DNA of 13,199 bases from NCBI GenBank assembly GCA_030833605.1, contig JAURGV010000040.1:1-13199 (forward strand), read 5' to 3'. This document shows, piece after piece, positions 1 through 7,507 of this stretch. Under the pieces are notes generated by a model. It ran no database searches. It saw only the letters and a list, made by a program, of their open reading frames with translations, and was not told the DNA's origin. This stretch comes from Rhodothermales bacterium (GTDB lineage: Bacteria; Bacteroidota; Rhodothermia; Rhodothermales; UBA10348). Position 1 is the stretch's first letter. Each line of letters begins with the position of its first letter. The position numbers and the translations under genes are program-made.

Positions 1-527
1 CCTATCCGGAATCAGAATGGGCCGATTGGGCAGGCAGGGCAACCTATGAGCTTGAAAACCTTCAACCAGGGATGATCGCTCCGGCTATCAAATTGGTGAA
101 TAGAGATGGCGAAGAGATTAGTACAGCAACCGTAAAAGGCAAGTTTGTGATTTTGGAATTTTTTGATCCATCCGAACAGATTTACCAACGTGAATTTGAA
201 TCAAGGAATGGCATTGCTGCAGCGTTGGATGATCGCGCATTCCAGTACATTTCTATATCGGTAGAACCAGATTCCGTTATCAACGAAGCGTTATTTGACG
301 AAGAAAATCGTCCGGGGCACTTTGTTTGGTTGGGTACAGGGATGGATGCTAAAGTGGTTAAGGATTTCAATGTTCAAATTCTGCCAACCCGATTTCTTCT
401 GGATCCACAAGGACAGATTATGGCGAAGTATTCCGGACCTGGCGTCGCCAATTTGGAGCAAGACCTAGCCTCCATTGTCACTGGATTGAATGGTCTTGTG
501 CCCGAACCAGCGGATAACGAAAATTAA
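1..527 (+). CDS. Thioredoxin-fold (TlpA/AhpC-like) protein without active-site cysteines, 5'-truncated
   Basis: The reading frame is open from base 3 to the TAA at 525-527, so the gene begins outside the window. The ATG at 72 is internal, because the conserved entry Leu-x-Pro-Gly-x-x-Ala-Pro-x-x-x-Leu spans it. Counting from that Met, the fold can be followed: VILEFF (26-31, strand before the active site), a second strand near 58-64, then ILPT (103-106) with the cis-proline expected in thioredoxin folds, and FLLDPQGQI (108-116) as the closing hairpin. Where the family has Cys-x-x-Cys, this protein has Asp-Pro-Ser-Glu-Gln-Ile-Tyr (32-38), and there is no cysteine in the visible part. It therefore cannot be a classical disulfide reductase. 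A binding or structural role is likely, probably in the envelope, but the N-terminal signal is not in view. It ends 13 bases before tpiA on the same strand, so the two may be co-transcribed. Confidence 0.75.
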   Translation, partial: YPESEWADWAGRATYELENLQPGMIAPAIKLVNRDGEEISTATVKGKFVILEFFDPSEQIYQREFESRNGIAAALDDRAFQYISISVEPDSVINEALFDEENRPGHFVWLGTGMDAKVVKDFNVQILPTRFLLDPQGQIMAKYSGPGVANLEQDLASIVTGLNGLVPEPADNEN

Positions 528-528
528 A

Positions 529-534
529 AAGGAG
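529..534 (+). promoter_or_regulatory. Shine-Dalgarno site of tpiA
   Basis: AAGGAG ends six bases before the ATG at 541. It is one of the few clear Shine-Dalgarno matches in the window and it decides the tpiA start against the ATG at 490. Confidence 0.8.
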
Positions 535-540
535 AGGGCT

Positions 541-1308
541 ATGCTCGTTGCAGGGAATTGGAAAATGAATTTGGATCTGGCGGCGGCCAGGCAGCTAACG
601 GCAGGCATCGTTTCAACCGTTGGTAAACCGAAAAATACGCACATCGCGATTTGTCCACCGTTTGTAGACCTCGATGCAACGTACAGTATTCTGCACGGCT
701 CAGGCATCAAATTAGGCGCCCAGAACATGTATCATCTAGACTCGGGAGCGTACACGGGCGAGGTCTCGGCTCCCATGCTACGGGCGGTAGGGTGTCACTA
801 TGTGATTTTGGGCCATAGCGAACGTCGTGAGCTGTTTGGGGAGACGAACCAAAGCGTCAGTCAAAAAGCGATCCAGGCCAAAACGCACAAATTGGTTCCA
901 ATCGTTTGTGTTGGGGAAAGTCTAGCTCAACGAGATGCGGGCGTGCACGAAGGAGTGGTAGAGGAGCAGGTCCGTCAAAGTCTAGAGTCGCTGCACGTCG
1001 GCGAATCTTCTGAACTTGTGGTGGCTTACGAGCCCGTGTGGGCGATAGGAACAGGCAGAACAGCTTCTCCTGAACAAGTGACTCAAATGCATACCCACAT
1101 TCGATCTATTCTTGTGGAGTTGTTTGGTCAAAAAATAGGCACTGGGATCGATATCCTATACGGTGGAAGCGTAAAGCCCAACAATGCGTTGGAGCTATTT
1201 TCGCAACCCAACGTGGATGGGGGGCTCATTGGTGGAGCCTCTTTAAATGCAGACGACTTTGCCTCGATTGTTGCGAGTGCCGATAAAGCAGCTACTATTC
1301 GGTTTTAG
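541..1308 (+). CDS. tpiA: Triosephosphate isomerase
   Basis: A cytosolic enzyme that interconverts dihydroxyacetone phosphate and glyceraldehyde 3-phosphate in glycolysis and gluconeogenesis. The product has 255 residues, normal for the family. All catalytic elements are present: GNWKMN (5-10) with Asn6 and Lys8, the electrophile His92 in GHSERR (91-96), the base Glu164 in YEPVWAIGTG (163-172, with the mobile loop 6), and the phosphate-binding GGS (208-210) and GG (231-232). The start at 541 is chosen because AAGGAG lies at 529-534 and the protein begins exactly at the usual MLVAGNWKMN. The frame also contains an ATG at 490, but that would add 17 unrelated residues inside the preceding gene. 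The 3' end overlaps the convergent FmdB-like gene by 14 bases, so no terminator fits between them. Confidence 0.98.
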   Translation: MLVAGNWKMNLDLAAARQLTAGIVSTVGKPKNTHIAICPPFVDLDATYSILHGSGIKLGAQNMYHLDSGAYTGEVSAPMLRAVGCHYVILGHSERRELFGETNQSVSQKAIQAKTHKLVPIVCVGESLAQRDAGVHEGVVEEQVRQSLESLHVGESSELVVAYEPVWAIGTGRTASPEQVTQMHTHIRSILVELFGQKIGTGIDILYGGSVKPNNALELFSQPNVDGGLIGGASLNADDFASIVASADKAATIRF

Positions 1309-1588
1309 TCGTTTTTGAAGTAGAATCGGTTGAGCTTGAGCTACTTCCAGAATCCGTAGAGGTTGAAATCGACGTGCTTTTCTCCGAAGAAGTGGTCGGT
1401 TTCTCTTTATTACGGACATAATCGGTTTCATAAAATCCGGTGCCCTTAAACACCAACCCTGCACCAGCGCTGATTATCCTTTTAACAGGTTGCCCGGTAG
1501 TTGGACAGGTGGTTAATGAAGGAGCCGTTATTCGCTGTTCAATTTCGAACGTGGTTCCGTCTTCGCGTTTATATACGTAGGTCGGCAT
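1295..1588 (-). CDS. FmdB-family small protein with degenerate zinc ribbon
   Basis: A 97-residue protein. Residues 1-58 match the FmdB/putative regulatory domain: MPTYVY at the start, a CPTTGQPV turn (28-35), then RIISAGAGLVFKGTGFYETDY. Residues 59-97 are a Ser/Thr/Lys-rich tail, probably disordered. The standard domain has two Cys-x-x-Cys pairs that bind zinc. Here the first pair is replaced by Lys-Arg-Glu-Asp-Gly and the second keeps only Cys28, so zinc binding in the usual way is unlikely. The cellular role of this family is not settled; the name comes from a proposed regulator of formamidase genes. The gene faces tpiA and overlaps its 3' end by 14 bases. A separate promoter is possible in the 120 bases upstream. 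The lipoprotein gene lies upstream on the same strand. The family call is firm; the function is unknown. Confidence 0.85.
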   Translation of the reverse strand: MPTYVYKREDGTTFEIEQRITAPSLTTCPTTGQPVKRIISAGAGLVFKGTGFYETDYVRNKEKPTTSSEKSTSISTSTDSGSSSSSTDSTSKTTKTE

Positions 1589-1605
1589 CTAACCGTGGTG
1601 TTAAA

Positions 1606-1633
1606 AAATTAAGGGAAGAAGACCACCTGTCAA
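1606..1633 (-). promoter_or_regulatory. Candidate promoter of the FmdB-like gene
   Basis: Read on the minus strand, a perfect -35 box TTGACA (1633 to 1628) is followed after 16 bases by TAATTT (1611 to 1606), a poor -10 box. Transcription would start near 1598, about ten bases before the ATG. The -35 box is strong evidence; the -10 and the very short leader make the call tentative. Confidence 0.3.
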
Positions 1634-1674
1634 ATACAGATTGACCAACCCTTTGCATGGTGCTTAAGGGCGTA

Positions 1675-1706
1675 GTTGAAACCATTGCCGCTCGCGTGGT
1701 TCCAAC
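1675..1706 (-). terminator. Stem-loop directly after the GH3/beta-lactamase gene
   Basis: The arms GTTGAAACCA (1675-1684) and TGGTTCCAAC (1697-1706) form a 10-bp stem in minus-strand RNA, with one G-U pair and a 12-base loop. It begins three bases after the TGA at 1709-1711. No U-run follows on either strand, so it is not a classical intrinsic terminator. It may stabilise the 3' end of the lipoprotein mRNA or cause weak termination. Confidence 0.45.
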
Positions 1707-1708
1707 GC

Positions 1709-4636
1709 TCATCTTGGAGATGGAACGGTTGCCTTTTTGGGTGCTCCGTTGGGGAGCGTAATCGCCTCAAAAGCCAAATCAGCTACCAGAGGGCGAATCG
1801 GGATATGCCCTCGATTGTCTCTCGTCGGATACACCCGATTGGTCAAAAGAATTACAAAAAGATGGCTATCTGGATCAATCCAAAGCGAAGTCCCCGTAAA
1901 TCCGGTATGACCAAAACTGCGCGGTCCAAAATGGCTACCCGCTGAAGAATAGCCGGTTGGGCTTTTCGTGTCCCATCCCAATGCTCTGGTATGATCGCCA
2001 AAATGGTCCACTTTAGTTGAAAATAAGCGGATGGTTTCTGGCTTTAAAAACTGAACGTCACCGTGTATTCCATCGTTTACCAACATGGAGGCAAAAAGGG
2101 CTAAATCCTGGGCCGTTGAAAAAAGCCCAGCATGGCCGGCTGTACCCCCCAGCAAATAGGCTGTTTCATCGTGAACCTCGCCTTGCAACGTTCTAAATCG
2201 AAAGTATTCATCCTTTTCGGTGGGTACCGCATTGCTAACTGCCCCTTTGCGTATAGAATTGTAGCCTGTTCGATTCATTCCTAGGGGCTGAAAAATGTGG
2301 TTCTGCGTGTACTCCGCAAAGGATTCACCGGAGATCCGTTCAATCATCCAAGCGAGCGTAATGGGCCCGAAATCGGAGTATTTGGATTCAGAACCGGGAG
2401 AATAAGCGAGTGAATCGTTCAAAATGCGTTCACGAACTTCCTTACCCGTTGTCACCCCTTGCGCATAAAAAGGCCTGAATGGAATCAATCCACCGGTGTG
2501 CGTAAGCAAATCCCAAATGGTGATTTGCTCTTTACCTCCATTTCCAAATTCGGGAAGGTAGTCGGCTACTGGGCGATGCAAATCGATTTTGTCGGCTTCA
2601 TAGAGTTGCATTATGGCCGTCGTGGTGGCGATAACTTTTGTTAGCGAAGCCACATCAAACCGATCTGAAGACTGCAATTCGCGGCCAGAACCATACGTGA
2701 ACTCTCCAAAATTAGCTTGTTTAACAATGGTAGAGCCTCGTCCAACCAACAGGGCAGCGGCTGAAAATGCATGATCAAACACGGCGGCATCCAGCGAGCG
2801 ATCCAATTTTTTGAGCTGTCTGGAGTTCATCGACACCGATTCCGGCGAGGCAAGCACTACCGCACTCGAGGGTGTAGAGAGTCCAAATCCACGAGGAAAT
2901 GAGTCGCTTAAATGTACGGGCAGCTTTCCAACAGCGGGAGAAAGGCCAAACATGATGTCACTCACGGCCAAAATCATTCCCAAGGACTCATCATAACCGA
3001 GTACTTCACCCGAGACGCTGGGTGGCGTTTTAAGGGCCACGTAGGGCGAGCCAAAATCAGCGACAACTACTCGGGGACCTAACGAAGCCAACCTATCAAT
3101 AAACGGATACCGCCTCCATCCAGAAACCGAACTGGTCCCGACAAAATCTGCAAACACGACCAAAACATCCCTTTGCATACTTTTGGTCAATGACAGCATG
3201 GAGGTCTGCCAATCTCGAGGGTCAATTTCAACCCAGGAGACCGGTCCGAATGCGCGTTCTTGGAAGGCGTTGAATAATTTTTTTGCGGGAGAAGAGATCG
3301 TACCGTCGTACGTTTTGTGGTCCGCCGTAATCAGTATAATCGGAGTCGCCACTTGATCGAAGGGCAATAGGCCGTCGTTGCGCAGGAGGGTCACGGAATT
3401 ACGGCCGGCAAACCATGCCTTGTTTCCCGTTTCTTCTTCGGTTACCGCCAATAGGGAGGCATTTTGGTCGACAAAGACATGTTTGGCGGCAAACCCCAAC
3501 CGTTCTTTTGCGCGCAATATTTTTTGGACGGAAGAATCAATTCTCGCCGGCGTAATGCTACCGTCTTGCACCGCCTGGACAATGGTCCGAAACGCATCCT
3601 CAGGATTGGGTGGCATCAAAAGCACGTCGATTCCGGCTTGAATGGACTGGACCGCCACTTCTGCAGGAGTGCCCACATAGGTTACGCCCGCCATATTCAA
3701 CGCATCTGAAAACACAACGCCTTCGAAACGGAGTGAATCACGCAAAAGCTCCGTTACAATCCGGTGGGAGAGGGTGGAAGGCCGATCGTCGGCGTACGAA
3801 TGCCCGCTCGGGATAATGTGAGCGGTCATAATGGCCGATAGCGAATCCTGAATCAAAACCGAAAAGGGTTTTAAGTCACCATCGAATTGTTCATTCGTGC
3901 GGTCGGACCGAGGTAGGGAGGTATGTGAATCTGTCGCCGTGTCGCCATGCCCAGGGAAATGTTTTGCCACTTCTAACAGTCCAGCGTCTCGAACACCTCT
4001 GGCATAAGCGGAGGCATAGGCAGCAACCGAATCCGGATCATCCGACCATGATCTCGTGCCAATTACCGGATTGGAAGGATTGGTTAGCACATCCACAACG
4101 GGGGCAAAGAGCACAGAAACGCCTATGGTTGCGGCTTGCCGGGCCGTTTCCTTTCCAATGGAATAAGCTAAATCTGTTTGCTGGCTGGCCGCTATGGTCA
4201 TGGCGTTGGGAAAGCGGGTCATTCCTTGCAAACGATATCCGGCTCCCCATTCAGCGTCGAGTCCAACTAGTTGGGGGACAACACTTTGTGATTGCATCCA
4301 TTCAATCCATCTTCCATATTCTAGGGGCTTACCTGCGAATAGGATTACTCCTCCGGAACGGCCTTGAAGGGTGTGCTGCCACAATTTATTTCGATCCTTT
4401 TCGCTCTCCAGTTGCAATTCAGAAGGAAAGTCGACCATAATCATCTGGGCGATTTTACTTTCCAAATTCATCGCTGCTAAAAGGGAGTCGGACCACGGGA
4501 ACGGGTCAGCCACCGCTTCGGGAATGGTATTGGTTTCCTCCAGCGAGGGGGAACAGCCAATCGGTAGCACCATCAACGTACAGAAGGCTCCCAAAATGAA
4601 AAGCCAACGAGTCAAAAGCGTTGAAAACGAGTGCAT
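1709..4636 (-). CDS. Lipoprotein: GH3 beta-N-acetylglucosaminidase fused to serine beta-lactamase-like hydrolase
   Basis: A 975-residue envelope protein. A hydrophobic signal (11-27) ends at Cys28 in LPIGC, a lipobox with Pro instead of the usual residue at -3. Residues about 45-385 are a GH3 catalytic domain of the NagZ type: KHFPGHGD (225-232), then the His238 loop in TATDSH that supplies the acid/base, and nucleophile Asp311 in FSDALNM. Residues about 405-590 look like a diverged GH3 C-terminal domain. Residues about 605-960 are a class C beta-lactamase/penicillin-binding-type domain with Ser664-x-x-Lys667, Tyr753-Ser-Asp755 in place of Tyr-x-Asn, and His910-Thr-Gly912. GH3 enzymes of this type release N-acetylglucosamine from peptidoglycan fragments; the second domain could be a peptidase or esterase. 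Both active sites look intact, so a two-activity wall-recycling enzyme is the best inference. The ATG at 4636 is chosen because it gives a complete signal peptide. The Shine-Dalgarno is weak. Confidence 0.93.
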   Translation of the reverse strand: MHSFSTLLTRWLFILGAFCTLMVLPIGCSPSLEETNTIPEAVADPFPWSDSLLAAMNLESKIAQMIMVDFPSELQLESEKDRNKLWQHTLQGRSGGVILFAGKPLEYGRWIEWMQSQSVVPQLVGLDAEWGAGYRLQGMTRFPNAMTIAASQQTDLAYSIGKETARQAATIGVSVLFAPVVDVLTNPSNPVIGTRSWSDDPDSVAAYASAYARGVRDAGLLEVAKHFPGHGDTATDSHTSLPRSDRTNEQFDGDLKPFSVLIQDSLSAIMTAHIIPSGHSYADDRPSTLSHRIVTELLRDSLRFEGVVFSDALNMAGVTYVGTPAEVAVQSIQAGIDVLLMPPNPEDAFRTIVQAVQDGSITPARIDSSVQKILRAKERLGFAAKHVFVDQNASLLAVTEEETGNKAWFAGRNSVTLLRNDGLLPFDQVATPIILITADHKTYDGTISSPAKKLFNAFQERAFGPVSWVEIDPRDWQTSMLSLTKSMQRDVLVVFADFVGTSSVSGWRRYPFIDRLASLGPRVVVADFGSPYVALKTPPSVSGEVLGYDESLGMILAVSDIMFGLSPAVGKLPVHLSDSFPRGFGLSTPSSAVVLASPESVSMNSRQLKKLDRSLDAAVFDHAFSAAALLVGRGSTIVKQANFGEFTYGSGRELQSSDRFDVASLTKVIATTTAIMQLYEADKIDLHRPVADYLPEFGNGGKEQITIWDLLTHTGGLIPFRPFYAQGVTTGKEVRERILNDSLAYSPGSESKYSDFGPITLAWMIERISGESFAEYTQNHIFQPLGMNRTGYNSIRKGAVSNAVPTEKDEYFRFRTLQGEVHDETAYLLGGTAGHAGLFSTAQDLALFASMLVNDGIHGDVQFLKPETIRLFSTKVDHFGDHTRALGWDTKSPTGYSSAGSHFGPRSFGHTGFTGTSLWIDPDSHLFVILLTNRVYPTRDNRGHIPIRPLVADLAFEAITLPNGAPKKATVPSPR

Positions 4637-4812
4637 ATCCGAATTGTCCGTTAAGACGGTTTAATTAGGCCGTTAAAAATAAAAAATCTGAACAAGCGTG
4701 TGTACATTCGCTTAGAATTGTACAGGTTTTCGGTCGGTTCATCTGAATAAAAGTTCATCAGGAAGAACAAGGTCCGATATTTCTCCCAGAATCTAAACAC
4801 ATTCATGTTGTA
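4637..4812. promoter_or_regulatory. Divergent intergenic region between lipoprotein and MFS genes
   Basis: This 176-base spacer is AT-rich and must carry both divergent promoters. I could not pick a convincing -35/-10 pair for either. Visible structure includes the paired TGTACA element at 4701-4724 and a short CCGT/ACGG hairpin at 4648-4659 in the leader of the lipoprotein gene. Confidence 0.5.
4701..4724. promoter_or_regulatory. Candidate operator, two TGTACA half-sites
   Basis: TGTACATTC (4701-4709) and GAATTGTACA (4715-4724) form an imperfect inverted repeat with one extra base in one arm. The two TGTACA cores are themselves palindromes and lie 18 bases apart. The position, about 90 bases before the MFS start, suits a transcription-factor site. 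No regulator gene is in the window, so the assignment rests on symmetry only. Confidence 0.3.
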
Positions 4813-6195
4813 GTGGTAGGTAATAAAAGTCAAACTCCCATTTTAGTTGTCTTGTTCATGGGCGTTTTGATGGCGGCACTAGATATTGCCATCCTCGGTC
4901 CATCTATTCCGGCTATCCGCGAGACGTTCCAACTGAGTGAACGGCAGGTTTCCTGGGTGTTTTCCATTTGGGTTTTAGCCAACCTGGTTAGTGTGCCTAT
5001 CATGTCAAAAATGGCAGATAGGTTTGGAAGAAAGCTCATTTACATGCTGGATATTGCTCTCTTTTCCATTGGCGGGTTGGTAGTTGCCCTTGCGCCAGGT
5101 TTTGAGGTATTGCTTGTGGGTCGTGCCCTCCAAGGAGCGGCGGCATCAGGCATTTTCCCGGTAGCCGGAGCGGTAATCGGCGATGCGTTTGAGCCTGAAA
5201 AACGTGGGCGAGCTTTTGGTGTCCTGGGGTCTGTTTTCGGCGTTGCCTTCATTATCGGACCCATTTTAGCTGGGTTAATGCTGAATGTGGGGTGGAGGTG
5301 GCTTTACGTGGCGTTCACACCTTTAGGACTGATACTGTTGGGATTATGTTGGTTCATTTTGCCAAAAGATCGCGCCAGGGGTGAGCACCCTCTTGATGTC
5401 AAAGGGCTTCTTTCGCTCGCGGGTATTCTACTGGCCTTGTCGTATGCGATTTCGGTTCTCGACACATCCAATCTCGGCGCAAGTCTGTCCGAATGGCGAG
5501 TGATCAATTCACTGATCGTGATTGTCGTGTTGGTACCGATTTTTATAAAGGCCACGTTACGTGCTTCAGATCCGGTTCTGCGTATCGACCTATTTAAAAA
5601 TCGACAGGTTTCATTAGCCCTTCTGATTGCAATTGGAGCCGGGATAAGCGAAGCGGCATTTATATTTTTCCCAACGATTGCGGTTCTTTCGTTCCAAGTA
5701 ACCCTTTCGGAAGCGTCATATATGCTTCTGCCGCTCATGATTGCGGTAGCGATTGGATCTCCTTTAGCAGGTCGATTGCTTGATCGTTACGGATCCAAGG
5801 TCATCGTTTTGTTGAGCTTAGGTTTGCTCAGCGTGGGTATGTTGGGCATCGCATCCAGCCCGGATGTAAAAGTAGTCTTTTACGTGGCGTCGATTTGTAT
5901 CGGACTAGGATTGGCCGGACTTTTGGGGTCGGCTCTAAGTTATATTTTGATTCACGAAGCGGATAAACAAGAAAGAGCGACTTCCCAAGGAGCTATAACC
6001 CTGTTCATATCGATTGGCCAACTACTTTCCGCTGCTATGGTGGGGGCCATCACGGCCTCATCCGTCGTTGAACTAGATGGGTTCAAAAATGCATTTACCG
6101 TAATCGTAGTGATTACGTTCGTACTAATCGGATTTGCATTCTTGCTGAAGAACCATTCGGACGAAAAGAAAACCGTGTTCCGCGATAGTCCTTGA
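4813..6195 (+). CDS. MFS drug-exporter-like transporter, 14 predicted helices
   Basis: A 460-residue inner-membrane protein with about 14 hydrophobic helices, the pattern of the DHA2 (EmrB/QacA) family of proton-coupled drug exporters. Signature pieces are visible: LDIAILGPSIP in helix 1 (the family's LDxTIVNVALP region), ADRFGRK after helix 2 (motif A), Arg in the helix-4 segment VGRALQGAAASG, and a motif-C-like GSVFGVAFIIGP in helix 5. The extra helix pair falls near residues 197-240. The substrate cannot be read from the sequence. The frame has no ATG that would keep helix 1. I take GTG at 4813, directly after an in-frame TAG at 4810-4812, although no Shine-Dalgarno precedes it. The stop codon lies one base from the stop of the convergent small membrane protein gene. 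Confidence 0.88.
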   Translation: MVGNKSQTPILVVLFMGVLMAALDIAILGPSIPAIRETFQLSERQVSWVFSIWVLANLVSVPIMSKMADRFGRKLIYMLDIALFSIGGLVVALAPGFEVLLVGRALQGAAASGIFPVAGAVIGDAFEPEKRGRAFGVLGSVFGVAFIIGPILAGLMLNVGWRWLYVAFTPLGLILLGLCWFILPKDRARGEHPLDVKGLLSLAGILLALSYAISVLDTSNLGASLSEWRVINSLIVIVVLVPIFIKATLRASDPVLRIDLFKNRQVSLALLIAIGAGISEAAFIFFPTIAVLSFQVTLSEASYMLLPLMIAVAIGSPLAGRLLDRYGSKVIVLLSLGLLSVGMLGIASSPDVKVVFYVASICIGLGLAGLLGSALSYILIHEADKQERATSQGAITLFISIGQLLSAAMVGAITASSVVELDGFKNAFTVIVVITFVLIGFAFLLKNHSDEKKTVFRDSP

Positions 6196-6196
6196 G

Positions 6197-6430
6197 CTAG
6201 GACTTGGGAGCCGTTTTGTCCGAAACAATAAGACGTACGATACGATCGGTTAACCATCCTGCTAGGGCTAGGATCGCAAATTCTCGAATTGATTTCACAA
6301 GTACATTTCGGACCATATACCGAACCGTTCTTGGAATAAGAGCGCCTACCAAAAGGGCTGCGAAGAATCCCGCTACTGACTTAGAAAAGTCCGTTTTTAG
6401 AAGAGGTAGATATGACTTTCCGGTAGCCAT
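6197..6430 (-). CDS. Small hypothetical membrane protein downstream of rlmN
   Basis: A 77-residue protein that I do not recognise. The ATG at 6430 begins one base after the rlmN stop (6432-6434), a spacing that favours translational coupling. The frame also runs upstream to 6541 inside rlmN, but those residues are a shadow of rlmN. The protein has a hydrophobic stretch near residues 18-33 (SVAGFFAALLVGALIP) and a weaker one near 50-69, with Arg/Lys clusters between and after them. A hairpin of two membrane helices, or one helix plus an amphipathic helix, would fit. It is the last gene of the ctaA-ctaB-rlmN unit and its stop lies one base from that of the convergent MFS gene. No function can be assigned. 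Confidence 0.65.
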   Translation of the reverse strand: MATGKSYLPLLKTDFSKSVAGFFAALLVGALIPRTVRYMVRNVLVKSIREFAILALAGWLTDRIVRLIVSDKTAPKS

Positions 6431-6431
6431 G

Positions 6432-7502
6432 TTATTTTCCAATTTGATGTTTAACGGCCAACTGACCGCAGGCAGCGTCGATGTCTTGACCTCTGCTTCT
6501 ACGTACGGTAACCCGAACTCGATCCTCAACCAAGCGCGCAATAAACGAGTTCAGACTTTTTTCACTTGATTGGGAAAAGCCCAAGCCATCAACCGGATTA
6601 TACATGATCAAATTGACCTTACTGGGGGCCTTTGCCACTAATTTGGAAAGTTCTGCTGCATCAGCCACGGTGTCGTTAAAGCCTTGAAACATGCAATATT
6701 CGTACATCACCTGCCTCCCCGTAGTCCGGGTGTAGTACACAATAGAATCCATGAGCGCATCCAAATCGGTTTTCGCTTTGCGATTTACCGGCATGATGGA
6801 CGAGCGCTTTTCATCAAAAGGAGCATGCAGGGAAACGGCCAGATTCACAGGAATGGGTTCATGAGCTAACTCCTTAATTTTCCCCGCCAAGCCTACCGTG
6901 GAGACCGTAATTCTTCGAGAAGCCAAACACATGCCATCTTTTGCCGTCAATTTCTCGATGGAACCGAGGACCGCATCGTAATTGAGCATGGGTTCGCCCA
7001 TTCCCATGAAAACAATGTTGGAAATGCGCGATCCGAAGTGTTCTTCAGCATGCTCATTGGCCTTCCAAACCTGATCAAATATTTCCCCCGCCGTGAGATT
7101 TTCCAAAAACCCCATCTGCCCCGTAGCGCAGAACGAACAGGCCATCGCACAGCCAACTTGCGACGAAACACAAACAGTGAGTCTGTTTATGGTCCCATCA
7201 TCTTGAAAATCGGGAATAAGAACCGTTTCGATCTGTAGGCCAGAGCGCAGAGAGTATAAAAACTTGACCGTTCGATCCGTCGCCTGCTGAAGCTGGGTCA
7301 ACGTAATCGTTTTTAGCTCTGCTTCTTGATGAAGGCGCGTGCGAAAGCTTTCCGGGAGGTTCGTCATCTCATCAAACGAACGGACTCCATGGCTCCAAAG
7401 CCAACGATACAGCTGATCTGCGCGGAATTTTTTTTCTGTTTTTTCCACCCATTCTCGAAGCTCTGTTCGAGATAGGGATAGAAGATCGGTTTTGAGTTCC
7501 AT
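6432..7502 (-). CDS. rlmN: 23S rRNA/tRNA adenine-C2 methyltransferase RlmN
   Basis: A radical-SAM enzyme that methylates C2 of A2503 in 23S rRNA and of A37 in some tRNAs, tuning the peptidyl-transferase region and decoding. It has 356 residues, typical length. The iron-sulfur motif is Cys118-x3-Cys122-x2-Cys125. The SAM-contact loop GMGEP is at 167-171. The second mechanistic cysteine is Cys345 in SRGQDIDAACGQL. A substrate-recognition N-terminal helical domain covers about 1-90. There is no sign of change to the Cfr resistance enzyme. The start ATG lies five bases after the ctaB stop, with no Shine-Dalgarno between them, so it is probably translated from the ctaA-ctaB message. It also meets the following 77-residue gene with a one-base gap. 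Confidence 0.96.
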   Translation of the reverse strand: MELKTDLLSLSRTELREWVEKTEKKFRADQLYRWLWSHGVRSFDEMTNLPESFRTRLHQEAELKTITLTQLQQATDRTVKFLYSLRSGLQIETVLIPDFQDDGTINRLTVCVSSQVGCAMACSFCATGQMGFLENLTAGEIFDQVWKANEHAEEHFGSRISNIVFMGMGEPMLNYDAVLGSIEKLTAKDGMCLASRRITVSTVGLAGKIKELAHEPIPVNLAVSLHAPFDEKRSSIMPVNRKAKTDLDALMDSIVYYTRTTGRQVMYEYCMFQGFNDTVADAAELSKLVAKAPSKVNLIMYNPVDGLGFSQSSEKSLNSFIARLVEDRVRVTVRRSRGQDIDAACGQLAVKHQIGK

Positions 7503-7507
7503 GGTGT

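Noticed and set aside
490..540. Upstream extension of tpiA to the ATG at 490
   Set aside because: It overlaps the preceding gene, adds residues unlike any triosephosphate isomerase, and ignores the good AAGGAG before 541.
3925..4440. 171-codon plus-strand ORF opposite the GH3 domain
   Set aside because: It lies wholly antisense to a gene with clear catalytic motifs and its translation looks like a codon shadow.
4651..4833. Minus-strand 60-codon ORF in the divergent spacer before the MFS gene
   Set aside because: AT-rich intergenic composition, rich in aromatic residues, no recognisable feature, and it runs into the MFS start; it overlaps the leader of the lipoprotein gene as well.
5304..5738. 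144-codon minus-strand ORF opposite the MFS gene
   Set aside because: Antisense shadow of membrane-helix codons; polar, Arg-rich and without any motif.
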